40,914 nt of DNA from VFZP01 sp043755595 (GTDB lineage: Bacteria; Acidobacteriota; Terriglobia; Bryobacterales; Bryobacteraceae). How positions within the stretch are numbered: position 1 is the first letter of the stretch; the number at the start of each line of letters is the position of its first letter. The stretch is taken from NCBI GenBank assembly GCA_043755595.1, contig JAYUSQ010000228.1, positions 1 to 40,914 of the forward strand, written 5' to 3'. This document shows, piece by piece, positions 17,640 through 26,104 of this stretch. The position numbers and the translations under genes are program-made. Below the pieces are notes generated by a model. It worked only from the letters and a program-made list of their open reading frames with translations, had not been told where the DNA came from and did not search any database.

Positions 17640-18329
17640 GCATCAAGTTTTCTTAGACCAACCTCGGCTGCGTTTCTCGGATGCCAATCGGCGCTGGGTT
17701 TCATCCCGATACGGCTGTTCGGATTTGGCCAAACGGTGTGGGTCGGGACGACTAACCCTGCCCAGGCTGGGATTGTCCACGCCAGCACCGAGTGGTACGG
17801 CAACATTTCCGATTGTCGATTCTGGCATCGGCAGAGACAGATACTCCCGATGGTCCGGTCTGGTTTAGCGGAGCTGAAGTTGGGGGCGTTGTCATTCGGG
17901 AAATGCTGATTCCCGCTCAGTGCGGGCTTAGCTCAAGGAGACCCCGGCATCTTCAGCCCGAGTTACCGCCTGGATGGCGAGGTCGGTATCGACAGGAATA
18001 GCGCGGCCGCCAGGGTGACCTTGGGTTGGCCTTTCGAAGCTTGGCATCACTTCGATGGCAACAGCACGCGGCGTTTTACTACAGAGAGGTTCCCGTGGAT
18101 GTGCTCTGGTCTGGCGCCGATTTCCAGACGAGAATGTAAATCCCCGAGTTCCATTTCGCTTCGGAGAAGTCTTCTGTTTTGTCTACTACGTGAAGCTGCG
18201 TGTTCTCAACCAGGCTCGCCGGGGACTGCGACGCCGGAACCGGGCAGCGCTGTCTTGCTGGCGCGTGGATTGCTGGCGATTGCATTTCTTCGTCGCAACG
18301 CCAAGCGCGCTGTGCCGGTGGCGTTGTAG
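17640..18329 (+). pseudogene. Decayed gene for a PEP-CTERM anchored secreted protein
   Basis: Approximate left limit. The C-terminus, read up to the TAG at 18327-18329, is a textbook PEP-CTERM sorting signal: TPEPGSAVLLARGLLAIAF followed by LRR and further basic residues. Upstream, coherent beta-protein-like segments occur but in different frames: GPVWFSGAEVGGVV (~17860-17900), then SAGLAQGDPGIFSPSYRLDG continuing through AARVTLGWPFEAWHHFDG (~17915-18060), then NPRVPFRFGEVFCFVYYV (~18140-18190) in another frame. At least three frame changes and a TGA are needed to join them, so the gene is broken. PEP-CTERM proteins are normally processed by exosortase; none is in this window. Confidence 0.55.
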
Positions 18330-18617
18330 TTGAACAGCCGTGCGGCATCGGCGGCCGTCTCACCCTTCGATACCATTGGCTACGTTTTGGGCACGGCGCT
18401 TGGCCGCCGTGCGAGCTTAAGAGGCAAAAACGGTAGACCAACTTGACCTCATATGGTCATATCGCCGGCTCAAGCTGGCCGTCAGTTCCTCAGTAGCAGC
18501 GACTGGGATGAATTGAAACCCACATTTGACCTCGATCGGTACCCCAAGGCCGTTGGGCTCAGGATTGCTAGTTGAAGAGGTGGGTCAGGCGCAAGCCGGA
18601 GCGTCAACGAGAGAATT

Positions 18618-19857
18618 ATGGCAACGTACCAGCGGTTATTTCAGATTCTTAGGAACAGGGGGCAAGGAGCGCTGGCCACTACAACGGTCGTCGTCGCTGT
18701 TGCAATACTTGGATTCCAGGTCGTCGGGAGGGCAGAACCCTCCGCAGCTCTTGTCGCGCAAGGTAAGCAAATCTTCCGATTCGAGACTTTTGGCGACGAG
18801 ACGAAATGGACCGACAAACTGCGACTGCACGAAGTGGTTCGCACGGCGGTCGATCCGACGACTGCCCTCTCGGTCGGCTTAAAGGTGGATGCAGAAGCCC
18901 TGCCGCCCGCTGTGGTTGCGGGAATCAAGAACGGCTCTATCAATTTGAAGAGCGCCGATACCACGGTGGCGTTGCTGAAGCTGAATGCTGTTGTAGGTCT
19001 TAAGGGTAAGGTCGAAACGGTGGGCGGTAAGGATGTCCTGACCCAGCTTGGTGTCACCTGCGCCTTGTGCCATTCCACGGTCGATAATTCATTTAAGCCC
19101 GGCATCGGAAAGCGGTTGGATGGTTGGCCCAATCGTGACCTCAATGTAGGGGCCATCATCGCGCTTTCGCCAGTATTGGATGAAGCGACAAAGACAGTGT
19201 ACAAGTCTTGGGGCGCGGGCAAGTACGATCCCCGCTTCAACCTGGACGGCAAGAATGGCCCACAAGTTATCCCCCCAGCCTACGGGTTGGCGGGCATCAA
19301 CAAAATCACATCCACCGGGGATGGCGAGGATTTAGCGTATTGGAACCGCTACGTGGGGGTTACGCAGATGGGCGGCCATGGATCGTTTGCCGAGAAGCGT
19401 ACAGGTGTAAAGGTTTCCAATGGAACCGACGATCTGATCACCTCGAAGTTAGCAGCCTTGCAAGGCTATCAGCTTTCGCCGCCAGCCCCACCATCACCGG
19501 CAGGCAGTTTCGACGCGGTTGCGGCAACGCGAGGCAAGGTTGGTCTTCAACACAGTCGGCAAATGCGCGAGCTGCCACAGCGGAGCCACGCTTACCGATG
19601 CTAATTCGCGGCTGCATCCGGCGAGCGCTGTAGCGAGTGAGCCGGAGCCGAACGGGGCTCCCAGTTACGCATCGCGCAGTGCCACAAAACAATACCGCAC
19701 TGCGCCGTTGAAGGGGTTTTGGCAGCACCCGCCCTATTTCCACAACGGAACGGCCAAGACGTTGGACGACGTGGTTCAGACCTACAACAAGAAGCAAGCA
19801 CTAGGCCTGACAGGGACACAGAAGTCCGATTTGGTCGAGTACCTCAAATCGTTGTAG
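18618..19857 (+). pseudogene. Di-heme cytochrome c family protein, one-base frameshift
   Basis: Reads as one protein of about 412 aa if a single extra base near 19539-19542 is removed (span 1240 nt, one more than a multiple of three). N-terminal membrane anchor or signal (TTTVVVAVAILGFQVV). First heme site CALCH at about residue 150; second heme site CASCH just after the shift (VFNTVGKCASCHSGATLTD), followed by the C-terminal cytochrome segment YRTAPLKGFWQHPPYFHNG and LVEYLKSL. In the uncorrected frame the protein ends in unrelated sequence at 19604 and loses the second heme. Family members are periplasmic electron carriers or peroxidase-like proteins; the exact role is unknown. Either true decay or a sequencing error would explain the shift; four neighbouring genes are also broken. 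Confidence 0.8.
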
Positions 19858-19912
19858 GCTGGCCCCCACCTAGACTAGACTGACAACAAACGACCGAATA
19901 ATGGAGATCGCC

Positions 19913-20416
19913 ATGCTGCTGAAAAACAAGATTGCCGTCGTCTACGGCGCAGGCGGTTCAATCGGTGGCGCAGTTGCGATTGCCTTCGCCCGCGAGGGGG
20001 CCAAGGTATTCCTCGCCGGACGCACTCGGCCCGGCCTGGAGAGGGTCGCGAAGGAGATCTCCGAAGCTGGAGGCTGGTCGCACATTGGTGAGGTCGAAGC
20101 GTTCGATGACCAGGGTATCGACATGGACGTCGATACGGTGGTCAAGCAGGCGGGGTGCATTGACGTAACTTTCAACGCCATCGCCATCGACGACTCGATC
20201 CAGGGCACTCCACTGATCGAATTATCGCCAGCGGCAGTCGGCCAGCCGGTCATGCAGCGGGTCATGACTAATTTTCTGACCGCGCGTGCCGCCGCTCGAC
20301 ACATGATCAGGAAGGGCGCGGGCGTGATATTGATGATCACCGCAACACCGGCCCGCATGGCCTGGCCGCTGACTGGCAGCTTTGGCATCAAGGGGGCAGC
20401 CATCACTGGCCGCTAA
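19913..20416 (+). pseudogene. Short-chain dehydrogenase/reductase, C-terminally truncated
   Basis: GGAG six bases upstream favours ATG 19913 over ATG 19901. The first ~165 residues are a normal SDR Rossmann half: VVYGAGGSIGGAVAIAFA (the glycine-rich NAD(P) site), GRTRPGLERVAKEI, then FNAIAID in the position of NNAG, and ILMITATPARMAWPLTG. The protein ends at GAAITGR and a TAA, about 80 residues before the usual SDR C-terminus, where helix alpha-F (normally reading AAIEGL-like sequence) should continue. The stop abuts the 3' end of the opposite-strand kinase gene, which also appears cut short. This looks like a deletion or rearrangement joint. Substrate unknown. Confidence 0.75.
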
Positions 20417-22486
20417 TGCGTTGTTCGGATCGTCTTGTAAAAGATCGCGCCCGTCAGCCACGCCTTTTCTAACAGTGGGAGCGCCGGTGAGAAGTCCTTC
20501 TTTTGTTTGGCCAACAAGGTCTTGGTGGCGGACGCCAACTGCCACATACAGAATGACAGTTCACTGCGGTTGGCGAAATCACTACGGATGGCCAAGGGTT
20601 GCAGTAAGTCAACTGACTTTTGGAAGTTGAGCGTGGACTCCTCTATTCTTGCAGCAGCTTTCTGGGCGATGCCCAGACGGCAGTAGCCCGTGGCCACGGC
20701 GCTCAGAGCTCGTGGTTAGCAGGATCCACCGTCACGGCACGTTGATGCATTGCGAGAGAGTTGCCGGCGCTCGCTACACTTCTCTGGGAATTTAGCGGTG
20801 TGTTTCTGGATGTCGGAAAGGCGGTTAAAGGCAGCGGCGCCGCCGTCAGTAACTCCCGGCCGGGAGCTGACTCATTTAACCATGGTGCGGAAATGGGCGC
20901 CGCTTTGGTGGCCAACCGCACGGCGGGTGGTGGGTTGCCTTGCTGGTCTTCGAGACTTGCCAAACTACTTAAAGATGAAACATAGGCGGCCCTGAAGCCT
21001 GGGTCGGTGGCGCGTTCATCGCCGGCCGAGTCTCGCAACTGGAGCAACTTTCGATAGCTCTCCAGGGCCCCTTGGGTATTGCCTGTATTCGCGCCGGAAA
21101 AGTTTCCCTGCACGTCGCCCAACTTCAGGTAGGCGGCTGCTAGTTCGTGGATCAGTTCCGGATCTCCGCCGGACTCCGCCGCCAACCGGTCCCAATATTC
21201 CTGTGAGGTCTTCACTACCAGTTCACGCGCTTTGGTGGCTCCGGCAAGATTGTGAATTGAGCCCTCAAACTCAAACATGAACTTGTTGGATAGCTGGCGC
21301 ACTTCGGCAAAGCGGCGTTCGGCGCGGCGGGCTTGCGAGATGGCGACCACCGCCCCAGCTGTCAAAGCCAATATGACGGCCGCCAATGCTGCCGAAGGAA
21401 TCCAGTTCCGTCGCAGGAACTTAGTGGTGCGGTAGGTAAGTGAATCGGATGCTGCGCGCACCGGCAGGCCATCCAGATAGCGTTTGATGTCGCCGCTCAA
21501 GTCATTGGCGGACCGGTAGCGGCGGGCGGGGTCGGTGTGTAGGGCCTTCGCTAAAATCGCGGCGACATCGGCGGGAACTCCCGTGGCGCGCGGAGCTTCT
21601 TGTTCAGAGATTTTACGCGCGGCGTCCAGGGGAGAAAGATCCCGAAGCACATGCTGCGGCTTGCCAGTGGTGAGTTTGTACAGTACCGCGGCCAAAGAGT
21701 AGATGTCGGAGGACGTGGTGATTCCATCGCCGCGGATCTGCTCCGGGGTGGCGTATTCGGGAGTCATTACGCCGGTCGACCCCGCCGCTGTTTGGGAGGC
21801 GAGAAGATCGATCACTTTGGCGATACCGAAATCCAAGAGCTTGGGCGTGCCATCTTCGCCGACCAGGATATTGGCGGGCTTAAGATCGCGGTGGACAATC
21901 AGGTGTTCGTGCGCGTGTTGAACGGCGGACGCGATTTGTTGGAACAGCACCAGACGGTCGCGTAGGCTAAGCGCGGCTTGGTCACAGTAACGATCAATAT
22001 GCTGGCCGGAGACATACTCCATTACGAAGTAACGAAGGCCGGCGGGCGTTTGTCCTCCATCGAGTAAGTGGGCGATGTTGGGATGACTGAGGCGCGCGAG
22101 TATTTGGCGCTCCTGTTGAAAACGGTCGAGCAGAGAGGCCGTGGCGCTGGTGGAGTGAATAACCTTGATCGCTACATTCTGTTCAAACGAGCCGTCGGAC
22201 CGAGTGGCGAAATAGACGGCGCCCATGCCGCCGCGGCCGAGCATCCGCACGATGGTAAGGCTCCGATCGGTGCGGCGGCCTGGAGATCCATGTCGTTTTG
22301 AATTGAGACGGCGGCTGAGCCGAAGGCAGTCGCAAAGAAGGAGTCTGCCGAACGGTCATGAGCAAGGAGGGAGAGAACTTCCTGGAGCACCGCCACGTCG
22401 GTAGTTTGGCCGTGAAGGTACGCAGCGCGTTCACTGGGCGGCAACTCACTCGCTTCGGCGAAAAGCCGTTGAATTTCAGGACTCAT
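20413..22486 (-). pseudogene. Acidobacterial Ser/Thr protein kinase with TPR region, multiple frameshifts
   Basis: Starts at ATG 22486, overlapping the sigma-factor stop codon as ATGA. The N-terminal ~75 residues (MSPEIQRLFAEASELPPSER) match the standard lead of these kinases. At about 22257 one base is missing: expected IGAYTIVRMLGRGGMG reads correctly only after restoring it. The kinase domain is then complete (GRGGMGAVY, VAIKVIH, VHRDLKPANILV, LDFGIAKV, TPEYATPEQ). A transmembrane helix (SAALAAVILALTAGAVVAI) follows, then TPR-like repeats (AAYLKLGDVQGN, ALESYRKLLQLRDSAG). Between ~20880 and 20700 the frame changes at least twice more, resuming as GYCRLGIAQKAAARIEES. The 3' end at 20413 looks truncated. 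Kinase plus a TIGR02999-like sigma factor upstream is a common acidobacterial pair. Confidence 0.8.
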
Positions 22487-23051
22487 GCAGACGCACCGGT
22501 TACTTCGCGATGCAGCCAGGCGAAGGCGATACGTAGACCATGGCGCACTTTGTGGACGGAGACGCCTGTGAGTCCGGCGATTTCATCGGTCGTCAGGCCA
22601 CCGTAGAACCGGAGCTCAACCATACGCGCATGCTCGGTATTGATGCCGGCCGGGCCGTTAATTCGTCGTCGACCGCGACGACCGTAGAAGCGCGCTCAGG
22701 CGAAAAATCCAGAGATTCCTGCAGCGGCAGGGTGGTCACCAAAGCACCCCTCTTGATCGTCTGGCGTTTGCGCGCATGATCGGTCAGAATTTGGCGCGTC
22801 AAATGAGCCGCTACGCCTATGAAATGTGCCCGATTCTTGTAGGAAGGATGGTCTTGGCCAATGAGACGCAAGTACACCTCATTCACGAGCGCGGTCGGCT
22901 GGAGGGTGTGATCGGGGCGTTCCTGTCGTAAATAGTTAGCGGCAATCCTGCGCAACTCGGCGTAGACAAGTGGCACCAACTCATTGAGAGCCGCCTGATC
23001 GCCGTCCTTCGCCCGGTTGAGGAGATCACCGACCGTTTCGTCCACTGTCAC
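22483..23051 (-). pseudogene. ECF-type RNA polymerase sigma factor (TIGR02999-like), one-base deletion
   Basis: Region 2 is intact (ALNELVPLVYAELRRIAANY, PTALVNEVYLRLI, HFIGVAAHLTRQILTDHAR). After VDDELTA the frame is lost near 22647-22656, where GCCCGGCC appears to lack one T. Restoring one base gives AGINTEHARMVELRFYGGL and TTDEIAGLTGVSVHKVRHGL, the sigma-4 helix-turn-helix, ending GASA at TGA 22485-22483 for a 189-residue protein. Without it the protein loses promoter -35 recognition. Start GTG 23051 lies only 13 bp downstream of the dnaA stop. It is followed by the kinase gene (ATGA overlap). Confidence 0.85.
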
Positions 23052-23064
23052 AGTGTACGCGGTC

Positions 23065-24393
23065 TTAGTTAAAGGTATCGAGGATCGCGTGAATCGACTT
23101 GTTTAGATCCGGCTTAAGCAAACGGTCTCGCTCGATCTTTTGGACAGAGTGAAGCACCGTGGTGTGGTGTTTGCCTCCGAAAGCGCGGCCGATCTCGGGG
23201 AGCGAAGCCGGAGTAAGTTCTTTCACAATGTACATGGCGACTTGGCGCGGGAAGGCGATGTGCCGCTGGTTGGATTTTTGCTTGAGTTGCGAGGGCAACA
23301 TCTGATAGTGGTCGGCCACGACCTTGATGACCGATTCGATAGTGGTCTTGCGCTCGGGCCCGGCCCCGGCCGGCTTGAGGGCCTGGCGAGCCATATCGAT
23401 GTTGATCGGAGATTGCGTCACCGACGAAAACGCCATCAGTTTGACGAGCGCGCTTTCGAGCTCGCGGACGTTCCCTTTTACTTTGGTCGCGATCAGAACG
23501 CGGACTTCGGCGGGAAGGCGGATGCCTTCGAGCTCGGCCTTCTTGTCCAGAATGGCGGCTTTGGTTTCGAGGTCCGGCGCCTGGACATCAACCATCAGTC
23601 CCCATTCGAAGCGGGAGCGCAGCCGCTCCACCAGACCGTTGGTTTGTTTGGGCGGCGAATCGCTGGTGAGGACAATCTGTTTTTGATGATCGTAGAGCTC
23701 ATTGAATGTATGGAAGAATTCTTCCTGCGTGCGCTCTTTGCCGGCGAGTACGTGAACGTCGTCGACTAACAACACGTCGGCGGACCGGTAATGCTTGTGG
23801 AACATCGCCATCCGATCCGTACGGATGCATTGAATGAGCTGGTTCATGAAACGCTCGGCCGTCGTGTAGACAGCGCGCGTTTTTGGATACCGGTGATTGA
23901 GCTCTCGCCCGATGGCGTGCAGAAGGTGGGTTTTGCCTACCCCGGAGTCTCCATATATGAAGAGAGGGTTGTAACGTTTCGCCGGTTGTTCGGCGACGGC
24001 CCGAGCCGCGGCGTGCGCGAACTGGTTGCTGCTGCCGACGATGAAATTGGAAAACTCATAGCGTTCATTGAACGGCGTTTGGCCGCCAAACATCGGCTCG
24101 GCCGTCGGCCCATCCATTTCCGAGACAGAGCTGGGCTGATTTGGAACCGCTCCATCGGCTTCGGTCAGAATGAATCCGACGCGGGCAAAACGCAGACCTA
24201 GATCGCGCGCCGCCGCCAGGATCAATCCATGGAACTCGCGCTCGATCCATTCGCTGGTTTCGCGATTCGGCACCGAAACTAGAATCTTGTCGCCGTCGGC
24301 TCCCCCATAGTTCGTCTGTCCGAACCAACTCTGAAAACTCTCCCATGGAATCTGCCCACTGAGCTTGCTCTTGATCTGCTGCCAAGCATCCAT
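23065..24393 (-). CDS. dnaA: Chromosomal replication initiator protein DnaA
   Basis: 442 aa from ATG 24393, chosen because AGAAGGGGAG lies 5 nt upstream and the product starts MDAWQQIKSKLSGQIPW as in other DnaA. In-frame GTG 24441 and ATG 24432 would place the start inside DnaA-box-like DNA. Domain I ~1-85 (WESFQSWFGQT), short linker, AAA+ domain III from ~110: NERYEFSNFIVGSSNQFAHA, Walker A GDSGVGKT, Walker B VLLVDDVHVL, sensor regions and the arginine-rich VERLRSRFEWGL. Domain IV carries the DNA-binding signature FPRQVAMYIVKELT ... FGGKHHTTVLHS. Intact. Unusually, dnaN is not the next gene; a broken sigma factor is. Confidence 0.97.
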   Translation of the reverse strand: MDAWQQIKSKLSGQIPWESFQSWFGQTNYGGADGDKILVSVPNRETSEWIEREFHGLILAAARDLGLRFARVGFILTEADGAVPNQPSSVSEMDGPTAEPMFGGQTPFNERYEFSNFIVGSSNQFAHAAARAVAEQPAKRYNPLFIYGDSGVGKTHLLHAIGRELNHRYPKTRAVYTTAERFMNQLIQCIRTDRMAMFHKHYRSADVLLVDDVHVLAGKERTQEEFFHTFNELYDHQKQIVLTSDSPPKQTNGLVERLRSRFEWGLMVDVQAPDLETKAAILDKKAELEGIRLPAEVRVLIATKVKGNVRELESALVKLMAFSSVTQSPINIDMARQALKPAGAGPERKTTIESVIKVVADHYQMLPSQLKQKSNQRHIAFPRQVAMYIVKELTPASLPEIGRAFGGKHHTTVLHSVQKIERDRLLKPDLNKSIHAILDTFN

Positions 24394-24632
24394 ACTGAAC
24401 TCCCCTTCTCTGCAAGCAGAGTTTTCCCACATCTTTTCCACAGGATGTGGAAAAGCGCGGTAACTATACTTGTCGGAGGATGTGTTTTTGGTGGTGGCCG
24501 GCCCGTTTCGCTTTGCTGCGATGGCCCTGACTGGCTACCCGTGGTAGAAAGTCTAGCACAGAAGTTCGGGGATTTATGACGGAAGTTTTCATACGATTAT
24601 CAACAATGTTTTCAGCCTGTTGGAGACATGGT
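24394..24632. promoter_or_regulatory. dnaA upstream region with DnaA-box-like sites; oriC candidate
   Basis: The segment between dnaA and tRNA-Gly holds TTTTCCACA (24434-24442) and its exact inverse TGTGGAAAA (24446-24454) with a 3-bp spacer. A related TTTCCCACA lies at 24423-24431, and TTATCAACA at 24597-24605 is one base from the TTATCCACA consensus. The DNA around 24570-24615 is AT-rich, as expected of an unwinding element. A -10-like TATAGT on the minus strand (24468-24463) could drive dnaA, placing the boxes in its 5' untranslated region. CTCTGCAAGCAGAG (24408-24421) is a perfect 14-bp palindrome next to the dnaA Shine-Dalgarno. The sites suggest dnaA autoregulation and possibly replication initiation; too few strong boxes are visible to be sure. 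Confidence 0.55.
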
Positions 24633-24661
24633 TTGACACGGGACACGAGATGAGTGACAAT
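24633..24661 (+). promoter_or_regulatory. Sigma-70-type promoter for tRNA-Gly
   Basis: TTGACA at 24633-24638, a 17-bp spacer, and GACAAT at 24656-24661 (4 of 6 to TATAAT). Predicted start is near 24668, about 11 bp before the mature tRNA. Confidence 0.65.
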
Positions 24662-24678
24662 AGGAGCGTACCCCAGCT

Positions 24679-24754
<76 letters not shown>

Positions 24755-24860
24755 TCTTTTTCTTCCTCTCATTCCTCTTTAAGTTGCCTTCAGGGCAAAC
24801 TTTGCGCCCAGTACTAAAGATTCCCCCGGACCCGTCGATAGACATCGAGAGAAGAAGTAT

Positions 24861-25394
24861 ATGGACGCAATGCTCTGGATGATGCTCCCCATGTTTACCG
24901 CCGCAGGCTCCGCCATGCTGGCGTTCTACATTATGCAGGCGAAGCTGGAAGTCGCGATCGCCAAAGAACGCGAGGCGCTCGTGGAGGCACGTGCGACGAT
25001 GCTTGGAATGGAGCGCGAGGTGGACGTACGGGTGAAATGCGCTGAGGAAGAGACGCGGCGTCGTAGCTTCGACGATTTCCTGGCGGACTTCCGGGTGGAA
25101 GAGCGTCACTACATGCGCGAAAGCAAGAGCCTCTTCTTGAAGAAGAAATCGATGGTGCTGCAGGAACGCTTGTTCTTCCGCAATATTCCGCTCTCCAATT
25201 GGGTGGAACACGAACTGATGATTGAAGAGGGAAGCGATGCGCGCAATCTGGCGCGCGCGGCTTCGATCTTCAGCACTCGTGGTGTGGGATCAGGGGCGGG
25301 TGGTGAGGAAGGTTCTTCGGCCTCACCGTCCACCCCTGCGCTCCCCACTCTGCGGCCGGGCCGTGTGCCGACGCCGGCGCGGATGATTGCCTAA
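24861..25394 (+). CDS. Small membrane-anchored coiled-coil protein of unknown function
   Basis: 177 aa. Start ATG 24861 is preceded by AGAGAAGAAG. One N-terminal membrane helix (LWMMLPMFTAAGSAMLAFYI), then a charged helical region of ~100 residues likely to form a coiled coil (KLEVAIAKEREALVEARATM, VKCAEEETRRRSFDDFLADF). The tail is low-complexity Gly/Ser/Pro (GVGSGAGGEEGSSASPSTPA). No enzymatic motif. It lies 106 bp after tRNA-Gly and 32 bp before the nitroreductase, on the same strand. I know of no named family for it; a structural or scaffolding role is only a guess. Confidence 0.75.
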   Translation: MDAMLWMMLPMFTAAGSAMLAFYIMQAKLEVAIAKEREALVEARATMLGMEREVDVRVKCAEEETRRRSFDDFLADFRVEERHYMRESKSLFLKKKSMVLQERLFFRNIPLSNWVEHELMIEEGSDARNLARAASIFSTRGVGSGAGGEEGSSASPSTPALPTLRPGRVPTPARMIA

Positions 25395-25426
25395 GAGCTT
25401 TCCAACAACTCGAATACAATAAAGCG

Positions 25427-26104
25427 GTGGCTACGATGCTGCCGCTTTTTGATTTTCAGCGCCTTGCGCTTGATCGGCAATCCGCTCTGTTGGCTGAGTT
25501 CCGAGACCGGATGCTACGTCGCCGAACCGTGCGGCATTTCTCGGATGAACCTGTTCCTTTTGAACTGATACGCCAAGCGGTAGAGGTGGCCGGTTCGGCT
25601 CCTTCGGGGGCTAACTTGCAGCCGTGGCGTTTCGTGGTGGTGTCGGATCAGGAGTTAAAGCGCCAAATCCGGATCGCCGCGGAAGCGGAGGAGCGGCAGA
25701 ACTACGAAGGTCGCTTTCCGCCCGAGTATCTGGCGGCGCTTGAGCCCTTTGCAACCGACTGGCACAAACCGTTTCTCGAGACCGCCCCATATCTGATCGT
25801 AGTGTTTCGTATCGACTACACCTTCGATCCAAAGATTCCTGGGGCGAGAAAGAAACACTATTTTGTAAACGAGTCGGTCGGTATTGCAACTGGCTTCCTG
25901 CTCGCTGCGTTGCATATTGCTGGTCTAGCTTCATTGACCCACACGCCGAGCCCAATGGGCTTCCTAAGCAAGATTCTGAAGCGCCCGGCGAACGAACGGC
26001 CATTTCTATTGATCCCGGTAGGTTATCCTGCTCCGAACGCAACAGTCCCTGATATCCGCAAAAAGACTGTCGATGAAATCCTGATCCATGAAGCCAATCA
26101 CTGA
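25427..26104 (+). CDS. Nitroreductase family protein (FMN-dependent oxidoreductase)
   Basis: 225 aa. The fold signature is clear: FRDRMLRRRTVRHFSDEPVP (phosphate/FMN-binding arginines), VEVAGSAPSGANLQPWRFVV (the most conserved FMN motif, including SGANLQPW), and the C-terminal GIATGFLLAALHIAGLASL. The SAPSGANxQPW form and overall length resemble the iodotyrosine-dehalogenase/NADH-nitroreductase branch; the physiological substrate cannot be read from sequence. Start GTG 25427 (ATG 25436 is possible). The last 17 bp overlap the start of fhs, so the two are likely translationally coupled, although no pathway link is known to me. Confidence 0.88.
   Translation: MATMLPLFDFQRLALDRQSALLAEFRDRMLRRRTVRHFSDEPVPFELIRQAVEVAGSAPSGANLQPWRFVVVSDQELKRQIRIAAEAEERQNYEGRFPPEYLAALEPFATDWHKPFLETAPYLIVVFRIDYTFDPKIPGARKKHYFVNESVGIATGFLLAALHIAGLASLTHTPSPMGFLSKILKRPANERPFLLIPVGYPAPNATVPDIRKKTVDEILIHEANH

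Noticed and set aside
24394..24441. Longer DnaA starting at GTG 24441
   Set aside because: The extra residues lie over DnaA-box-like DNA, and the strong ribosome-binding site serves ATG 24393.
24781..24802. Hairpin AAGTTGCC...GGCAAACTT as a terminator for tRNA-Gly
   Set aside because: The stem has a bulge and is not followed by a T-run; too weak to annotate.
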